Shown: one piece after another, positions 41,372 through 55,400 of the stretch
Layout: every line of letters starts with the position of its first letter
How positions within the stretch are numbered: position 1 is the first letter of the stretch
Origin: Chondrosia reniformis
Taxonomy: Eukaryota > Porifera > Demospongiae > Chondrillida > Chondrillidae
Assembly (NCBI GenBank): GCA_947172415.1
Contig: OX359196.1
Coordinates: 6,387,901-6,451,900 of the forward strand
Reading direction: 5' to 3'
Length of the DNA stretch: 64,000 nucleotides
Made by a program: the position numbers and the translations under genes
Notes under the pieces: model-generated
The model's input: the letters and a program-made list of their open reading frames with translations, nothing else
The model's database searches: none
What the model was told of the DNA's origin: nothing

Positions 41372-44300
41372 ATGAAAACTGGAAAGTGGAGCTCTTTTAG
41401 AAAGATCCTTTTTTCAGTGTTTTTTCCATTTCTACTCTTCAGAGTTTCCCGTGCAGAGTTTCCAGAGAGTTCGTATTTCTTTAACATTTCTGAGGGTGAT
41501 GTGACAGCTCCTGATGCGTTATGCGCATTGGCTAGACTCCCTGTAGCCGATTTTGGTGAAGATGGAGGAGGAGCGACTTACAGCTCCACTATTTTGACCG
41601 GGAATCCGAATCAAGTAACAGTTACCATTAAAGAAGAACCAGCACAAAACTGCCTGCAAAACTGCCTGGGTTTAGATCGAGAAGAAGTTAGCGTTTTTGA
41701 GTTTCAGTACAATGCCGAAAAAGATGGTATTATGGCATCTACGAAAATCATTCTCAACCTCCTAGACGTGAATGACAACTCCCCCGATATTGAAGCGGTA
41801 CCCGATATTGACTTCAAAGAGACTGAAACAGTAAATACATTCGTCTACAACATCAGTGCCTCTGACAAAGATGAAGGAGTGAATGGCACAGTGCTATATA
41901 GTAACATAAGTCGGTGTGACGATCACTTTAGAATCGACCCAAACACTGGTGAAATCCGCAACAAAGTAGCAATAGATAGAGAAGTTGATGACTCCTTTGA
42001 ATGCACAGTAGAAGTTTCAGATAGAGCGAATACTGCCCCATTGCGTTCATTCGTTACCTTTACTATCAATATCGTGGATGTAAATGATAACCCTCCCAAG
42101 TGTCTCTTAAGCCAACAAGAAGAGATAACTGTGAAAATGGTACCTGTCAAAGAACACCATTCTCTGGTGGTGGTTATATGTAACCTAATCCAAGATGATG
42201 ATTATTTGGATAACGGAAAATTTGATAATGCTTCCTTGTTTTCTAATCCTTATCCAGACTTGTTTAATGTTATCATAATAAGCAGTGCTGCATTTCAAAA
42301 CATCCGACTAAATATTATAGGATTAGATTTTGAAAAGGGAGATCGTTATGACCTTCAGCTACGTATATATGACAAGGGTGAACCACAGTTATACTCAAAT
42401 GTCTCTATCACTGTATTAGTTGAGGATGTCAATGATAATGAGCCACAATGTTTTCCTCCATTTTCTTCATTTATCAGTGAAAGTGTGACAGATATAAGTT
42501 CCCCAATTGGTTCATTGAATTGCAGTGATGCGGATTCCAATGGAATTACAAAGTACATCTTGCTTGCGGCTAGAAGAGGCAACCTGACACTTAACAGTAT
42601 TCGTATTTCTAGCACTGGTCAAATATTCATCGACAGTACAGCTGATATTGACTTAGATGAACCTTCATCTATTGACAGTATTCTTCTCACTTTTGCTGTG
42701 ATAGATGACAGTCTTGGCAGCAATGTGACAAACAAAGTGGAGTATAATTTTACCCTCTACATTCAGGATGAGAATGATAATAGCCCATCCTTTTTAGATG
42801 ATACATTTTCTTTTAATGTTTCTGAGGGTCTGCCCCGGGGTGCATATGTTGGACAGTTGAGAGCTTCAGATAAAGACAGTGGAGATAATGGCATTGTAGA
42901 ATACAAAATTAGTGATCCTGATAAACCTTTTTCAATTGATGCAAACACTGGCATAATTAATACAACTGCCAAGTTGGACAGGGAAGATGTGGAAAAATAT
43001 TCCTTTGTTTTGCTAGCATGTGACCGTGGTAGTACTCCCCGCACTGGCAATACAACTGTTTTCATTACTGTAACTGATATTGATGATAATTGTCCTACTT
43101 TTTCTGCTACCAGTTATAACTTTACAGCTTATGGGGATGACTATGAGGGTAGAGTGATTGGTAACTTGACAGCTAAGGATGAAGATGCAACGCCTAAGTT
43201 CATTTTTTCTGTAAACAGGGATGTCCATTTTGGAGTTATAGAGAGCAATGGATCACTTATAGTAAACAGGTTACCAGAAGTTGAAACAATAGAGAATTTA
43301 ACAGCATACCTAACAGGTCCAGGTCAAGGAAGGTCTTGCGATAGATACCAAGCTAATGTTTCTATAGCCTTTTTAATAAATGCTACAAGACAACCTGTCA
43401 CACCTACAGAGTTAAAAGATGGCACACTGGACTTGGTTAGTAAAGTCGTAATTGCTGCAATAGCTGGATTTCTGCTTGTATGCGCAGCACTAGTCATCTT
43501 TTGTGTCTGCGTTTTAGTATACAAAAGAAGGTATCATATGAAATCTTATGATTTTCCAACATCTTCAAGTAGTCCACTGCCTGAAACAAGACGGAAATCA
43601 ATTCTTAAAAATTACACTGAAAGAAATGATTCAAACAGACAGAAGAATTCTGTTCGCTTTATTGATGTGATACCAAAAACTAATGTATTCTTATTTGATG
43701 CAGCAGATCCTCCATCTTCTCCCACACTAAATAATGGCAATTCTCATCATCAATCTGGTGCCCCATTAAGGGTCGAGTCTTCGGTAGAGTCTATCAGTAG
43801 TGGAGGAAACTATGAGGATGATTATCTATCGCTAACTTCTGATTCAAGTAGTCATCAGCAGCAATCTATGAATGGTAACATCCACGTTATCTTTGAAGAA
43901 GAAATCCCTCTTGATAACTATCGACCTCCCACACCTCCTCGACGAAGACCTGTAGAGGAGCACTCACTTCTGCAGGAGAGGGAAGGCATAACCTTTGGGA
44001 CTGATAGACAAGGAAATGGTGACATTCACATGCCTGTTGGATATCATAGAGAAAAACCATGGTCTAGGCAGTATCCAAGAGATCAAATGGGCCACCCTAA
44101 TGACAACCGGATTGACTATCCACATGATTCCAGTATGCGAGTTCAGAACGGTCATGTACAGTCTTATATGTCTGAGACCAATGAGACCAATTCTTTTCTT
44201 TCGGATGATAAAGATTCAATCTCCAGTGATTTTGATAATTATTCAACTTTTACTGAGCCAGGAACAGATATAATAGAGCGAGGTCCTGGACCAATGGAGA

Positions 44301-44404
44301 GCTTGATGAGTCAACTACACCAATCTACCACTTCTGGAAGGTCAGTAGTCACTTGTAATGATACATCTGCAATACCTGTAGAGGTGTACAGAATGTTAAA
44401 GTGA
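41372..44404 (+). CDS. Protocadherin-like transmembrane receptor
   Basis: A single exon encoding about 1010 aa. The Met at 41372 is preferred over the upstream one because a signal peptide follows directly (FRKILFSVFFPFLLFRVSRA). The ectodomain has cadherin calcium-binding linkers DVNDNSPDI, DVNDNPPKC, DVNDNEPQC, DENDNSPSF and DIDDNCPTF, and LDRED-type motifs, giving about six repeats. A membrane helix (VVIAAIAGFLLVCAALVIF) leads to a cytoplasmic tail of about 310 residues with PPTPPRRRP, a possible SH3 ligand. I see no classical beta-catenin-binding motif. One uninterrupted exon for the ectodomain recalls clustered vertebrate protocadherins, although this organisation probably arose separately. 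Confidence 0.88.
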   Translation: MKTGKWSSFRKILFSVFFPFLLFRVSRAEFPESSYFFNISEGDVTAPDALCALARLPVADFGEDGGGATYSSTILTGNPNQVTVTIKEEPAQNCLQNCLGLDREEVSVFEFQYNAEKDGIMASTKIILNLLDVNDNSPDIEAVPDIDFKETETVNTFVYNISASDKDEGVNGTVLYSNISRCDDHFRIDPNTGEIRNKVAIDREVDDSFECTVEVSDRANTAPLRSFVTFTINIVDVNDNPPKCLLSQQEEITVKMVPVKEHHSLVVVICNLIQDDDYLDNGKFDNASLFSNPYPDLFNVIIISSAAFQNIRLNIIGLDFEKGDRYDLQLRIYDKGEPQLYSNVSITVLVEDVNDNEPQCFPPFSSFISESVTDISSPIGSLNCSDADSNGITKYILLAARRGNLTLNSIRISSTGQIFIDSTADIDLDEPSSIDSILLTFAVIDDSLGSNVTNKVEYNFTLYIQDENDNSPSFLDDTFSFNVSEGLPRGAYVGQLRASDKDSGDNGIVEYKISDPDKPFSIDANTGIINTTAKLDREDVEKYSFVLLACDRGSTPRTGNTTVFITVTDIDDNCPTFSATSYNFTAYGDDYEGRVIGNLTAKDEDATPKFIFSVNRDVHFGVIESNGSLIVNRLPEVETIENLTAYLTGPGQGRSCDRYQANVSIAFLINATRQPVTPTELKDGTLDLVSKVVIAAIAGFLLVCAALVIFCVCVLVYKRRYHMKSYDFPTSSSSPLPETRRKSILKNYTERNDSNRQKNSVRFIDVIPKTNVFLFDAADPPSSPTLNNGNSHHQSGAPLRVESSVESISSGGNYEDDYLSLTSDSSSHQQQSMNGNIHVIFEEEIPLDNYRPPTPPRRRPVEEHSLLQEREGITFGTDRQGNGDIHMPVGYHREKPWSRQYPRDQMGHPNDNRIDYPHDSSMRVQNGHVQSYMSETNETNSFLSDDKDSISSDFDNYSTFTEPGTDIIERGPGPMESLMSQLHQSTTSGRSVVTCNDTSAIPVEVYRMLK

Positions 44405-46470
44405 AGTCTTGTGTTTCTGTGAAATATTGTTAGAAGTTGAGTCCATTAAAAGTACTGTTGGTAACATTATTGTTTTGTATGACACTTGTTTGGAACACCT
44501 GCATAGCTATAAAGTATTAACATTATATTTCGCCTGACTCAGCTGCCCTTAGTGTTAAAATATATATTAACTCACTAGTTTCTCCATGTAACATTCAGAG
44601 AAATTGACAGAGAGATTGTATCGGTTCATTGAACTGAACTAAGTATACAGCTGTACATTTCAGTTGTCAACTTCCTAAAATGATTGTGTTGTGGTTAGAA
44701 GGTATTTATTCATGGTTTCACTGTACATGTACTTACGTAAATGTTAAAAAGTATTTTATTATTACCACCTCAAGTTGAAGGTATGATTGTTATAGTGTTT
44801 ATGCAAGTGTTGTGAGATATGGGGCACCTTGTCAACCCACTTGCCATTAGATGGGGGAGTAGATGCAGGATTGATGGGTGCTCTCATTGAAATATTGTTA
44901 TAGGCACTTTGTTTTTGATGTATGTTGGTACAATGTATACTTTACAACAAGCAGCGACCTGTACTCCTTTTTAACAGACATAACTATATGTTTAGAGCAC
45001 CTTTGACGTTTGACTATCTTTTGCTACCTACATGCATATCTGAAGATTTTAAACTCCTTTGGATTACCACATCCAACCTTGATGTTACCTCCTCTAGCAC
45101 CCTGTATTGCTTGTCTATTATTGCCATGGATATAAGAAGTAAATCAAGTTGTTCAAATCATGGAACACAAATCTCTACACTGACTTAGGCTGACACCAGA
45201 GTTAGATTCATAATAGAAATATTTCAAAAGTATTCATTTAAAATTCACCTCTTGCATTCTTAAACTTTATATCTTATGTCACATGCCAATGACACTATCA
45301 ATCTTCATGAAGTAGTGAACTTTCTCAGTTTCTGTTTAAAGTATAACATGATGTATTATCTGTTTGTCATGATACTCACCTCAAAAGTAGTCTGTTCTAA
45401 TTGATCAAAGTACGGTGGACTTGTAAACAATTTTCATATTCACATGCATTCCATGGCAGGCTATATCTACTAGTTTATACTTGTTGTCTGCTAAGTAGGA
45501 GCTGTAGAATTACTGTTGAGTGTAGACACTAAAGTTGGTCTAGTCTATGTGACTCGAAAACACATCTTTGTTGAAATGTTGTTGTCACACATGTAGTTTA
45601 CTTGTAACGGAATGCAAAATGAGATGGATCTGGAGTATTATTATGCAATATTATGTAAACCAGGACTATATTTAGTTACAGCTCTATGTATGTATCTGTC
45701 AATATAGCAATTTGTTTTATTATCTCTACATTGGCAACCATCCTTTTTACAGATATATTCAATTTCTCCTCTCTTGTAAGTATTGTCAATTATTGTACTG
45801 GTATTCAAGTTAAGGTCTGTGTATTTACATACATAGGCAAACAAAGGAAAGGAGTTAGACAAATTTGCAATCAATACATTTTTTAGTCTAATTTAAAATA
45901 TAGTCTCAATCATCAACACTTTTCAATTTAATTCATTCCAGTAACTCTGGTCATTGTAAAAAAAAAACATTGTTACTTGTTTTATTTGTAGTGAATTATA
46001 TATATATATACGTATATGTATGTAATAAAACTAAGGGCATTAATTGTATTGAGCTGTGCAAAGGCTATGACGATAAGCAAATACTGTTATGTAATCTATA
46101 AGTTATTCAATATGTAAAATTCATATAGCTGAAATAGCCTTGACAGCCATTCATGCATATTTGATATGTTATTGATGACTGAATGATGAGTATTACCTCT
46201 CCTCTTAATGCAGATATGGTGATGTATCTAGAAAGTCCAATCAACAGAAATTTGATATTTTGTAACCTTTTTGAAATATATGTTTTATATTTTTGTAACA
46301 ATTACAGACACTTGCTTATTTTCCTTTTATAAATAATGTTTACTATTCATGGCTTAAAAGGATGGAGTGGAATGTTGATGCTAGGCAAGGATTTGCTTGC
46401 TAAATCAATGAATATCTTTGCCTTCGTTACCATGGCAATATGATTTAATGGGTTCTCCTGTGAAAGAAAC
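44405..46470. other. 3' UTR and intergenic region
   Basis: This 2-kb AT-rich stretch separates the protocadherin-like gene from CEP164. It contains poly(A)/T tracts and a (TA)n run near 45998-46012. The short ORFs at 44922-45188, 45641-45886 and 46107-46301 have no family signature or codon bias and are not annotated. The CEP164 promoter is presumably in the last few hundred bases. Confidence 0.4.
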
Positions 46471-49400
46471 ATGGCCGCCGAACTACAAATTGAAGGTCAG
46501 AAAATATTAGTTGAAGAATACGATTCCGAATACGACCCTAATACTGAAGGTGAGTTTGAAGAACGGGTAAAGGGCAACAGTAAGCGGTAGAGGGTTACTT
46601 GGACATCTGTTAAATTCACAGATTTAAAGGAATATTGCGAAACAATTGGACTTGACTATGACAATGAAAAAGATCTGTTGCATATTGCCAGAGAAGCGAT
46701 CAAGGCGCCAATACCTCGAGACTGGAGACCAATGTAAGTATAAATACTTTGCATAACGGTTGCATAGAAACGCCCAAATCAGTACATTATGCTGAATATA
46801 AAATATACATAAATCGCCTTTTGAATGCGTTAGCCTAGGTAGCTCAGCGGCAGAGCGTGGGACTCTTAATCCCAAGGTCGAGGGTTCAATCCCCTCCCAG
46901 GGCAATTTTTTGCTTTTTTTTCTCCTACACAGCGAGACTGAAAATGGCGATCTGTACTATTTTAACTTTAAAACTGGAGAATCCTCTTGGGAGCATCCTA
47001 GCGACAAGTTTTACAAAGAACTGTTAGACAGAGAAAGAGAAAAGAAAAGGAAACAAGTTTCAATGTTGAAGGGAGGAAGCAAGAAAGGACTTGTAAGATT
47101 GATGTCATTCAAAATAATAGATATTTAATTGTGTTTATATTGTTGTACAGAACCTACTTCCTGGAGCTTCCAGTGCTCTAGCAGGAGTTCACAACCTCCC
47201 TCCATTAAAGGCCTCCAAACTTGAACCACTGGCACTGCTGAAAGGGAGCCATGGACAGCAACAGGTAAAGCAGCAATCTCCTGGGCATAGTGGGAGGTCT
47301 GGCTTGCAGAGACCTCCTATGTCATCCTCTCACGATCGAGTATCCTCAGTATCCCCCAGCACAGCTCCTCACAGTATTTTGGAATCACCAGAAAATGTAT
47401 TGGCCTCCTCAGCCGGGGCCTCATACTTGAAGTCTACCTCCCCAAAAGGTATCACTCTGGTTGATCAATGTTGTTACATCTATGTACGTACATTCATATG
47501 TCCCTATGTATGAGCTATCATTCTGTGATAATCTAACCACAACCATTAGCATCATATCACTAAATCTTATCAGCAAAGAAAAGAAGGAAAAGTAGCATTA
47601 CGTAGCTGCCAATCAAATTGAGGGAAAATGTTTTAGCCTCAAATCCCCTTTCACTTTGTTGCTCTTGTATCCAAGGCTGTTGTATTATCATGAGCTAGTC
47701 AGCCAGAAAGGTGCTGTGTTATGTACTATGTACTTCTCTTCAGGAACCTCTTCTGAGAAGGTACTGCTCAAACCTCGCAGTCCTGCGCCTTTCAAACTAG
47801 GAGAGATTGCTTCTCAATTTGAAGAAGAGGAAGAAAGTGAAGATGACAGTCAGCAACTAGTGGAATCTGATGATGTGAGTTGTAGTATCAAGTTTTCAAT
47901 ATTACTCAAAAGTGCACAAGGTACTAAATGTGGACTTCCTTCAAGCTTGGAACAGTTTTACTTATTACACTCTTTACACAATCACACATCTCTACAATAG
48001 TCCGTCTGTGTAGATATGTGTGTATACCATAAGAAACACAGTTACAGTACTTCTTACTGCCTACATACGTATGTGGTCCATATATGTACATACGTACATC
48101 TTTATATGTGTATTTTATGCATATGGTTCCAAATGTGTATGTCAGGTTAATAGGTTTGACAAGCAATTCAACCTTGGTGGATTTTACAACGAGTCAAGTG
48201 ATCACTCAGTGAGTGATGAGATTGCCAAGGTAACTGGTCTCGATGCATACAGTGATGAACCTGAACCAGCAAAGCACCAAAAGGAGGCAGTTGGCATGAG
48301 ACAAGTACAAGCTCCTCCTCTCCTTGAGGACAGTGACAGCTTCCACCAAATGAGGATGTATGCAGAGCAGATGGAGCAGCTAAGCCCCCCCATGGTGTCA
48401 CCTGCCACTACACCAGGGAACCCATACCTCAAGGCACCTCCCACTCACGTGAGTACACCCCCCCTACGCACCATGCCCATCAGCATTGCGTCAGTACGTA
48501 TGTTAAGAGGTTATAATTGCTGCTTTCATAGGCTGGTCAATGGTAGAACTGAGATACGTATATGTATGTACATGTATACGTACGTATGTATGTGCATACG
48601 TAGGTAACTTGACTGTGGAAGTACGTATGTTTGTATGTATGTAGGTGCTATCCAGCTCCAGCAAACAGTCTGAGGTAAGTAGTGGTGTGAGTAGTGGAGT
48701 CAACAGTCCCAGAAGGCCCTCTTCCTCCTACGGCAGAAGTGCTCATCATCATGTCATGTGAGTTTGCAGTTACTATGTACGTATGTACGTACCTACCTAC
48801 ACATACACATATCATATGTTCATGTGCTAAGCAGAGAGGCTACTTATCAGTTGAAGGGACCTTTAACTGTCCAATAGAGTACATAAATGTGTAGCTCTGT
48901 ATGCATGAATCTTCATGTTTTGATTAAGAGCCTTTATGTGTTCAGTCCAACTCAGATCGAGGATTATGGTAGAGATAGTAACGAAGAAGAAGATGGCGAC
49001 TCTGACGTGTTTGGTGGCAGAGCTGTGTCTGTAGAAAACGTACTTAGTCCGGTCATCCATGCCTCCCCCCCTCATACCAATATTGTCATGCTTCCGTCTG
49101 GGAGGGCTGGACAGCTGGAACTTGGGGAGAGGCCAGTGCAGCAGGTACCAAGCACCAAGCAAACTGACAGGCACATCCTCATTAGGAGCAGTGGTACTCG
49201 AGCTGAGCAAGAGGTGGCAGCCAAACTAGAGGTAGCTCATCAAGAGGAGTTAAATAAGTGAGTGAGCCAAGACTAGTAAAGTCATTGCTGTGGGAATGGT
49301 TGCTTTAGGGAAGCTGCAGCAAGTAAAGGCTTGAGACCTTTAGAAATACACCAATTTACTAGTTAGCATGAGTGAGTTTAGCATGGGATGGTACATACAA

Positions 49401-52400
49401 GTTAGTATGGACTAGTTATGGGTTGTATACGCTTACGTTTCAATTCCAGAGTACCAGTTTTGTAGACAGTCGATTGCATATTCATTTGTATGTACTGATG
49501 TCCACTTGCTATGTTGTCTTCAACACTTATAGGCTGTCCAATTCTGCTTGCATAGGTTGAAGAAGTCGCATTCCCTGGAGCTAGCCAACCTAGCCAAGAA
49601 ATATGAACAGGAGTTGAGCGATAGTGAGCACAAACTGAAAGCAGACTTGGAATCCAGGCTGGCAGACATGAGAGGTAAACTGGCAGCACACCTCTTAGAG
49701 GAAGAACAAAGAATAAAAACAGAGGAAACCAAGTGCTTTGAAGAAATAAAAAAGAAGCTTCAGGAGGAGCAAGATGAAGAAGAAGCACAACTGTATGAGG
49801 AGAAGACCAACGCTATCATCAAACTGAAGCAGCAGGTAGTCACCACCTCTTTAGTGCTCCCGTCAAATAACTCTCTGTTACTTATATGCATCCATAAATG
49901 TACATATGTGTACATACATACATGCTGCACTCACACTACTAATCCATTTTGTAGCTTGCTAGCAAGCGGCTGAATGAAGAAGAAGTTATAAAGACAGCTG
50001 ATGCAGCTTCTATCAAGGAACTGAAGAAGACCTTGCAAGACAAGAGGGCTCAGAAAGAGGCCAATTTGAGAAAGGAGCATGCAAGGGAAATGGAATCAAT
50101 GATACAAGAATGTAAAGAAGAGCTGGCACAAGAGAGGGCTAAGATAGATGAGGATCATGCTGGTAAGCTGGCAGCACTGAGAGAGGAGCAAGATGAGGGA
50201 TTTCAAGAGGTCAGTGAGAGCTGCAGTCTCACCAGCCCTGCCCATGCAACAGAGCAGAGCAGACCTGCAGGTATCCCAATTGTATTGCTTTGTAGAAGTG
50301 TACAGCTCTGTCTGATGAGATCAAGAAAAAGATGGCAGAATATGAAGCGGTAATGAGCAAGGAGAAGGAAACCAAGATGGCAGAGCTGAGGAGCAAGTTG
50401 GATAGTGAAGTAGAAAGTGAAAGACAGAAGCTGGAGGACCTGGAGCAACAGAAAGGAACAGCACTTGAAAACCTTCAGCATGAGGTACACATACGTACAT
50501 ACTTGTGATCTCTTAGTGACCTCTGTGACCACTCTCATGAGCTACATATACATATGCACATACACATGTAAGTACGTACCAGCTACATAAGTTTACAGGG
50601 CATACATGTATACATAACATATGTACATATGTATATTGCATATATCATTAAGAGTCACTGTTTTATTTTGTAGTTTGAGAAGATGTTGGTGGAGGAAAGA
50701 GAGAGGCTCGAGGCTGAACAGGCTGACAAACTAGTTAGAATAACCATACTTGTGTGCACAATGTACACATTGAAGTGTGTTACTGATTGTATGTACGTAC
50801 GTATTAAGGTAGTACATACGTACGTAAATATGCTATGCTGTATATTCCCACTGGATAGGGCAACCTGACTAAGGACTATAACAAGTTATTTGAAGCTAAT
50901 AAGGGAGATTTAGAGAAAAAACATGAAAAGCTGATAGCCAAGTTAAAAAAAGAACAAGGACTGGCTGTGGAAGAGCTTAGAAAGGTAAATGAAAGGATTC
51001 AATCTGAATTAGAGAATCAGAAGGCGGCTTTAAAACAAAGTAGAAAGGAACTAGAGGAAGAAGAGAATGCCCTTCAGCAGCAGGTAAGGTTGCCCTGGAG
51101 CCTTAGATCACAGCTCTGTCTGTTCAACAGTGCTTTACCAAGCCCTTACTATACTTACTCTAGAAGGAGAAGCTTTCAGCAGAGTGTAAAGCATTGGAGG
51201 AGAAAGTGAGAGAGAATGGGGAGGCAGATGGCCATCTCCCATCATTACATCGTGCCAGCCACCATGAGACCGAGGATTTGTTGTTGAAGCAGCAAGAGCA
51301 ATTGCAGCTATCAATTGACAAGGAGAAGGAAAATTTAGATTCCTTGAGAAAGTATGTTTGTTACATATGTTATTCATATGTATGTAAGTATGTACACACA
51401 TTTTTTGTCACTTATCTACATATGTTTCTACATACTGTACCTTTTGTGTTGTCAAGGCATAAAATACGTATACGTACTTACAAATACCCTTCAAATCTTA
51501 ATGGAAATTCTTTATTCCTATAGATGTATATGTATACGTACGTATACGTACATACGTGTATGTACATAAGCATACACTCGCCTGTCTCATTCTGTACCTA
51601 CGTATGTACTTGTAATGTACGTACATATGTAGGTCCTGTAGAGAAGTTCAATCTGAATTGATAGAGTTGAAGAGGCAAAAGGAGAAGATCGAGAAAGCTG
51701 TGCTGTCCTTGCAAGAGGAGAAAGCCTCCTTCACCAGCAGCATCAGCGGATTGAAGAAGGCTGCTTCTCAGGAGCAAAGCAACTTGAAGAAACTGAAAGA
51801 ACAAAGAAGAAAGGCAGAGTCAAAGAAGTAAGATATATGATGGTTGTGTAATGGACTCTATGATGAGTTGTGCAATGGTCTGTCTCTCTTTATGCAGGAA
51901 TAAGGCTGCTCCATCAGTCGCAGTTGGAGTTCAAGTCTGCCTACCACCTCCTTTTGTGGATCATGCTCCGCCTTCAGACGGACCACATCCTCAGGGCTTT
52001 GCTGTCTCTTCTCCTCAATCAACTCTGAACTCCAGTACTCCCATCACAAAGACCAACACAACCGAGACTATTCTGACTACCAATAGTACCAATTTAGAGG
52101 TGCCTACATTGAACTTTGAAGATCTCAATTCACCCATAGCCTTACCAATCAAGCAGGTGTGTTATTCCTAACATTCGTACGTATGGACGTACGTAAGTAT
52201 ATGTGTGTTACGCTTTCATACCTACATATGTATTAGAGACTACTGTCTCACTATCTTTTGAATTTAGGCTCCAGATGTACCTAATGGAAGAAGGTCAAAG
52301 GTTGCCAAACAGTCCCCTAATGAGAGGTACTCTGCAGCAGGAAGTGCTCGTGTGCTGACACCAGGAGCAGAGCAGGAGGAGGACACAGAATTTAGTCTGT

Positions 52401-55400
52401 AAGTCTACAATTGCATACATGTGTATATATATGCATGTGTATACGTAGCTACATATTTATATGTTCAGATAATTGTGTATGTACATTCATATGTTTACAA
52501 TGTGTACATATACCTCCCATTTTACAGTCTCCACAAACAGCTGTCTAAAGAAGACTACTCTTATAATTATGCCAAGCAGGTCTTGGAGAGACACCACAAA
52601 ACACTAACCAAGCGAAAGGCAGCCTTGAAGAAAGCTGAGGTGGAGCTGGACAGAGATTTGAAGAGACTTAACAGCTCAAGATATTCAAAAGCTGTGCAAG
52701 ACATTCAGACCAGTTTACATGATGTACGTACGTACGTAGGTACCAGGTACACACACATGCATACCACTATGCTAACATATGCAGTTACAACATTTACTAC
52801 ATTTTTATGTTGCGTACATGATAACTGTGTTTGTTCACTTTGTATTTCTATCAGGAATCTAAAAGCATCTCAGAGATGGAGGAACAGTTGTCAGCATCTA
52901 ATGATCTTTTGGACATGAAGAAGAAGCATATCAAGGAACTGGAACAATCTCTTCTCTCTAAACTTAAAGTTAGTCTTCAGTCTGCCAGTTCCTGTTTTGT
53001 CTTTCCATATGTGCATGCAAGTGTGCAATGGTGTCTGTTTACGTGCGTGTGTGCAATGGTGTCTGTTTACGTGCGTGTGTGCAATGGTGTCTGTTTACGT
53101 GCGTGTGTGCAATGGTGTCTGTTTACGTGCGTGTGTGCAATGGTGTCTGTTTACGTACGTGCATGTGTGCAATGGTGTCTGTTTACGTGCATGTGTGCTA
53201 GTACTGTAGTACATTATTGACAGATCCATTTTGCGTGTACATGGAGTATGCAGTGATTGTGATAATGTTTACAAGTCCTTGTATCTTCTTGCTACAAAAA
53301 TATTTCATTATACTTAGGTAAAATGTTAAGATTAAGATTTTGTTAAGATGAGTGTTTTTACTAGTCCCCAGCATTTCACATACGTACATAGGAAAGGGAC
53401 CTACTATAATATATTTCTCATATTTCTGTAGTCTTCGCCGGCTGTTACTGGTTCTGAGGACGAGTCATTTGATGTCTCTACTTACAATTCTCCAAAGTCT
53501 TACCTCAAAACTTTGAGGGAGAAAGTGGGTCGAGAGAAGCATCAGCAGGTTGGCATTGCAAGAGATAGACACAGAAGGCTTGGAAGGTTCACAACTCTTA
53601 GCAGCGAGAGCAGTGGAGTGAGCAGTACCAGTCTCTCCCTGTCTTCAGATGACACCGAGGGGGAGGAGTCTCTACACCCCGCCTTGCCATACCACAAGGA
53701 TCATAAGACACCCAGACCACACAAAGGGAGCAGTAACAGTTTAGCCTCTATGAAAGTGCTTTCCTCCCTGGAACAGATTAATGGCAAGCTTTGGCAAGTC
53801 ATGGACAAGCTAAATGAGCAGTCAAGCTTTGCTAATACGCAGAACCTAGTTCATCAAGGTGTATCACTGTCTCCGGAGTCTTCATATGGCTTGATTGGGA
53901 CTGCTGGTGTCTTCAAGCACTCCGACAAGTACGTACATATATTGTATTATTATATTATGAATACATACATTTAACCTACATACCTATGTGGCCAGTTGTC
54001 AGCGTACCCAGTGACTATTTTACTTGTAAACTTCCAGAAATTGGTAAAACCACTAATAAATATACTATACGTACTCTACCTCAAACTGGAGGACTTTGTT
54101 CTACATTTACATATACATATGTACGTACGTAGGTACCTATGACTTCAATTCCCAGCTCTAAGTTGGGAAACTCTATCATCTGCTTAATTGTATGTGTTTA
54201 GCTAGCAACTTTCAGTAGCAGAAGTGTTTTTATTTCTTTCTGACACTCCACCAGATGGGCACACACTGTCAGATCTCATGGTCACAGCAGAACTGTTGAA
54301 GACGAGCTAAGAGACAGGTGGAACACATACCTTGGTATGTAAGAACCTACACTTTTGGTGCGAAACACTGTAAAACCTATTGAAATGAACCGTTAAACAT
54401 GCACCTGATTGTATACATGCACGCACACCTTCATTTTGGGGTAAAAGCAATGTTAAATATTGTTTCAAACATGCATACATATATACGTACGTATATCAAT
54501 ACAGATTTTAATAAAAGAAATTCCTTTAGAGATAATTTTCCCTCTTAAATTAGCCTGTGGATTCATACCGACAAGGTGTTTTTGTTAAGTCTACCTTTGT
54601 CATTCTTTTGAGTCCATGGAATGCTTAGATTGAATGTTTTGTTGAGTAGGCTGATTGCTAGTTTCCATTTAGTTTTGCCAGTCATGTTGAGAATGATGGG
54701 CATATCAGAATGAAAATGGAAACTAAAGGGTACTCCTTCATCAGTCCTTCCTTTGTTATCCATTTGGGGAAGCACAGTCTATTCTGTAATACGTAATTTT
54801 AGGCTAGAGATTTACCTACGTACTTACATTGATGCTGTAGGGCATATGTGTATTAATGGTTGATTTGTTTCATTTTGAGTTTCACTAAGTGGTCAGCCTG
54901 TACATGTCCATATTTGCTTGAATTCTCATGACTGAATTAATATACGTATTTAGGTATATGTATATGTACGTACATACATACGTACATACAGTGATTTGTG
55001 GGGAAGGTTTTCACTACTTACAGTTTGTAATTTTCTTGTGTAGACTGGACCATTGAAAGGTCACCTAATAACTTTGGACCCTGTCACCTGTGTGTTGCAT
55101 GTGTAGTACATACATACGTACATGGGTGCATGTAGTGTTAAAACTAACTGTTTATCCCTTTCACTACTTGTAGTATTCCTGTTTAGCTGTTTGTGTACAT
55201 ACGGTCATGTTTATTAACCTGTCCCGCCCACTGGTTAACAGGTGTTCCATCATGATCAAAGTGTACTGGAGTTTGCTGCTATTACTGTACTTGTACTTAT
55301 CACAACTACTTGCTTACAGTTTAGTTGAGGCTTATAGCTGTTGCCCTGGAGAGTAATTAGTTTTTGCTTGATTGTTATGAAGCCTAGATACACCTTCTGG

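Noticed and set aside
46624..46905. Minus-strand ORF beginning MPWEGIEPSTLGLRVPRSAA
   Set aside because: This is the antisense translation of the tRNA-Lys gene, a well-known false protein in animal annotations.
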